From Pseudomonas xantholysinigenes (GTDB taxonomy: Bacteria; Pseudomonadota; Gammaproteobacteria; Pseudomonadales; Pseudomonadaceae), in the NCBI RefSeq assembly GCF_014268885.2, contig NZ_CP077095.1, positions 186,001 to 250,000 of the forward strand: 64,000 nucleotides of DNA. The letters run 5' to 3'. The notes under the pieces were generated by a model. It ran no database searches and was not told where the DNA came from. It was given only the letters and a program-made list of their open reading frames with translations. Positions within the stretch are counted from its first letter, which is position 1; each line of letters opens with the position of its first letter. Both the position numbers and the translations under genes were made by a program. Of this stretch, positions 62,309 to 64,000 are shown one piece after another.

Positions 62309-62710
62309 ATGGCACAAAAGCCTGAGGACGACGACAAGGTCCGTTTGGACAAATGGCTGTGGGCGGCGCGCTTCTACAAGACCCGGGCCTTGGCCAAGGC
62401 GGCCATCGAAAGCGGCAAGGTGCACTGTCGGGGCGAGCGCTGCAAGCCGGGCAAGGAACCACGGGTGGGCGACGAGTTCGTGCTGCGCACCGGCTTCGAC
62501 GAGCGTACCGTGGTGGTGAAGGCGTTGGCGGTGGTGCGGCGCGGGGCGCCGGAGGCACAGACGTTGTACGAGGAAACCGCCGAGAGCGTGAAACGTCGTG
62601 AGCAGGCCGCCGAACTGCGCAAGGCGGGAGCGGTGGGGGTGAGCACCGACGGGCGGCCGACCAAGAAGCAGCGGCGGCAGATTCACCAGCTGCATGGCAG
62701 TTTCGAATGA
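62309..62710 (+). CDS. hslR: HslR (Hsp15), S4-domain ribosome-rescue heat-shock protein
   Basis: 133 residues. An N-terminal S4 RNA-binding domain (VRLDKWLWAARFYKTRALAK, about 12-31, onward to 75) is followed by a basic C-terminal tail ending KKQRRQIHQL. Hsp15 binds free 50S subunits carrying nascent chains. It is followed, after a PAP2 gene on the other strand, by hslO, as in many proteobacteria. The chosen ATG follows GAGGAA; an in-frame GTG nine codons earlier is possible. Confidence 0.93.
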   Translation: MAQKPEDDDKVRLDKWLWAARFYKTRALAKAAIESGKVHCRGERCKPGKEPRVGDEFVLRTGFDERTVVVKALAVVRRGAPEAQTLYEETAESVKRREQAAELRKAGAVGVSTDGRPTKKQRRQIHQLHGSFE

Positions 62711-62725
62711 TCCTTGCCTGAGCAC

Positions 62726-62752
62726 GCAGGAGCCAGCAAGGCTGGCTCCTGC
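62726..62752. terminator. Perfect 27-base hairpin between convergent hslR and PAP2 genes
   Basis: GCAGGAGCCAGC-AAG-GCTGGCTCCTGC has a 12-bp stem without mismatch and a 3-base loop. There is no clear T-run. It resembles the CGCCAGCCTTGCTGGCG repeat near 31232 and is a repeat unit that may act as a bidirectional terminator. Confidence 0.7.
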
Positions 62753-62763
62753 AGGGCTTGCAA

Positions 62764-63564
62764 TCAGGCGGTGCGAATGACGCTCATGCGCCCGACCAGC
62801 GGCAGCTTGCCCAGCAGCCTGAACAGCGGTGCCGTCCAGCGCACCAGCGCCGCGCTGCCTTTGGCGGCCAACGGTGTGTAGCAGCTCCAGCCCAGCGCCA
62901 GCACGGCCATCAGCAGGCCACCGATATAATCGTCCTGGCCCCAGTGGGCGCCTGCCACCAGGCGCGGCAGCATGAACAGCAGCGCTAGCGCCCAGATCAC
63001 CAGGTGTTGCATCAGGCGGCGGCTGAACAGGCTCATGAACAGCGCCCAGATCAGCAGCACCGACGCGTGGTCACCCGGGAAACTCTGGCTCGAACGGTCC
63101 TTGAGCTCCCATTTCTTTTCCACGTCCGGGTAGTAGTCGCTCAGGTGCACGGCGTTGTCGAACGTCATCGATGGGCTATTGTGTTGCCAACCCATTGCAC
63201 TGACCCACTTGGAAAACAGCGCGCGAATCACCACTAACAGGAGCAGGGTCACCAGGAAGCCGAAAAATGCCTGGCGCACCTGCACGGCCTTGAACACCCA
63301 GTCGCCGCGAATCAGCAGCGACAACATGATCAGCCCGACCAGGATGTCGAATGGACGCAGGCTGCCGACGGCCCAGATGGTACGCCAGACTACGTTGTCG
63401 GCCAGCGGGGCGTTGAGGCTGTGGAACAGCCATTCGTCGAAAGTCAGGCACAGGATCTGGCCAACGGGCCATAACCAGAAACACAGTAGAGCGATGGGCA
63501 GCAGCGTGCAGGCTGCCAAGGGTCCCCAGGACCACCTCGCTTGGAACAGTGGTCGATTGTCCAT
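62764..63564 (-). CDS. PAP2-family membrane phosphatase
   Basis: 266 residues with six hydrophobic segments and the acid-phosphatase motifs SFPGDHAS (about 160-167; PSGH variant) and RLVAGAHWGQDD (about 200-211; S/G-R-x5-H-x3-D), both facing the periplasm. PAP2 membrane enzymes dephosphorylate lipids such as undecaprenyl pyrophosphate, phosphatidate or lipid A. The substrate cannot be assigned. Confidence 0.88.
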   Translation of the reverse strand: MDNRPLFQARWSWGPLAACTLLPIALLCFWLWPVGQILCLTFDEWLFHSLNAPLADNVVWRTIWAVGSLRPFDILVGLIMLSLLIRGDWVFKAVQVRQAFFGFLVTLLLLVVIRALFSKWVSAMGWQHNSPSMTFDNAVHLSDYYPDVEKKWELKDRSSQSFPGDHASVLLIWALFMSLFSRRLMQHLVIWALALLFMLPRLVAGAHWGQDDYIGGLLMAVLALGWSCYTPLAAKGSAALVRWTAPLFRLLGKLPLVGRMSVIRTA

Positions 63565-63673
63565 AAGATACCTCGATCTCCTAACGTGAAATGAGCGCCC
63601 AGCGAGCGCTCAGCGACGGACGTTTTAGTCCCGGATAATCATTTTGTCATCATTTTCAGATAGCCAGACAGCC

Positions 63674-64000
63674 ATGAGCGACTTGCCAGATACCGATTTC
63701 ACACAACGTTTCATCTTCGACGACCGCGATGTGCGCGGTGAAATGGTCGCGTTGGAACGCAGCTATGCCGAGGTGCTGGCCAAGCACGCCTACCCGCAGC
63801 CGGTGCAGCAACTGCTGGGCGAACTGATGGCCGCCGCCGCGCTGTTGGTCGGCACCCTGAAGTTCGACGGCTTGCTGGTGCTCCAGGCGCAATCCCAGGG
63901 GCCGGTGCCGCTGCTGGCCATCGAGTACACCAGCGAGCACGACATCCGTGGCCTGGCGCGCTACGAGGCCGAGCAGATCGGGGCTGACGCCACCCTTGCC
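63674..64000 (+). CDS. hslO: Hsp33 redox chaperone, 5' part (cut by window end)
   Basis: 109 codons from ATG to the edge of the window. The start, [20 protein letters not shown], is followed by [31 protein letters not shown] and [18 protein letters not shown], characteristic of HslO. The redox-sensing C-x-C/C-x-x-C zinc site would lie beyond the edge. The protein is activated by oxidation and holds unfolding proteins. Confidence 0.92.
   Translation, partial: MSDLPDTDFTQRFIFDDRDVRGEMVALERSYAEVLAKHAYPQPVQQLLGELMAAAALLVGTLKFDGLLVLQAQSQGPVPLLAIEYTSEHDIRGLARYEAEQIGADATLA

Overview
The window is chromosomal DNA of a Pseudomonas of the P. putida group. Pointers are the high GC, the many REP/REPIN repeats with the core GCGGGNAANCCCGCTCCCACAG, the gene order zapA - 6S RNA - ygfA beside pepP-ubiH-ubiI, and near-textbook copies of genes described in P. 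putida (the atsK/sftR/astA sulfate-ester genes, gabDT, SfnB-type enzymes). No phage, plasmid or CRISPR array was seen. The only complete insertion sequence is an IS110-family element, present twice.

Layout. 0.35-7.1 kb: exporter, slipin/NfeD pair, YbaK-like deacylase, small conserved genes, a CBS protein and a periplasmic M20 dipeptidase. 7.28-7.35 kb: tRNA-Arg(CCG). 7.5-10.0 kb: a large protein that looks like a polymorphic toxin ending in an R-S-E ADP-ribosyltransferase domain. 10.0-21.2 kb: a sulfate-ester scavenging island (atsC, atsB, atsR, atsK, sftR, sftP, astA) with IS110 copy A between atsK and sftR. 21.5-24.4 kb: gabD and gabT (GABA catabolism). 24.6-31.2 kb: signalling genes (HDOD with a degenerate receiver, a PAS-GGDEF cyclase, a PAS-GGDEF-EAL protein), a fatty-acid desaturase and an orphan gene. 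31.4-37.9 kb: a second sulfur operon (MetNIQ-like ABC transporter, flavin monooxygenase, two SfnB-like oxidoreductases). 38.2-39.4 kb: IS110 copy B, in the opposite orientation. 39.5-46.7 kb: quinone reductase, FliL-like protein, an HlyD/RbbA/YhhJ-type ABC exporter and an EVE protein. 46.7-55.5 kb: ygfA, 6S RNA, zapA, pepP, ubiH, ubiI, a TetR regulator and gshA. 55.7-64.0 kb: thioesterase, tex, ompR-envZ, rimBK, hslR, a PAP2 phosphatase and the start of hslO.

How it works together. Two loci flanked by the inverted IS copies serve organosulfur use. The first imports sulfate esters (SftP in the outer membrane, AtsRBC in the inner membrane), then transfers or oxidatively releases the sulfur (AstA, AtsK) under the LysR regulator SftR. 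The second imports a small sulfur compound and probably desulfurises it with flavin enzymes.

The most striking signal is in the IS110 element. Its 236-nt non-coding left end folds on paper into the two-loop architecture of a bridge RNA. One loop carries guides matching the REP target GCCGCTCC|CTACAG on opposite strands; the other carries guides matching the element's own ends. Both insertions are exactly at this site, inside REP sequences, and removing copy A rebuilds an intact REPIN.
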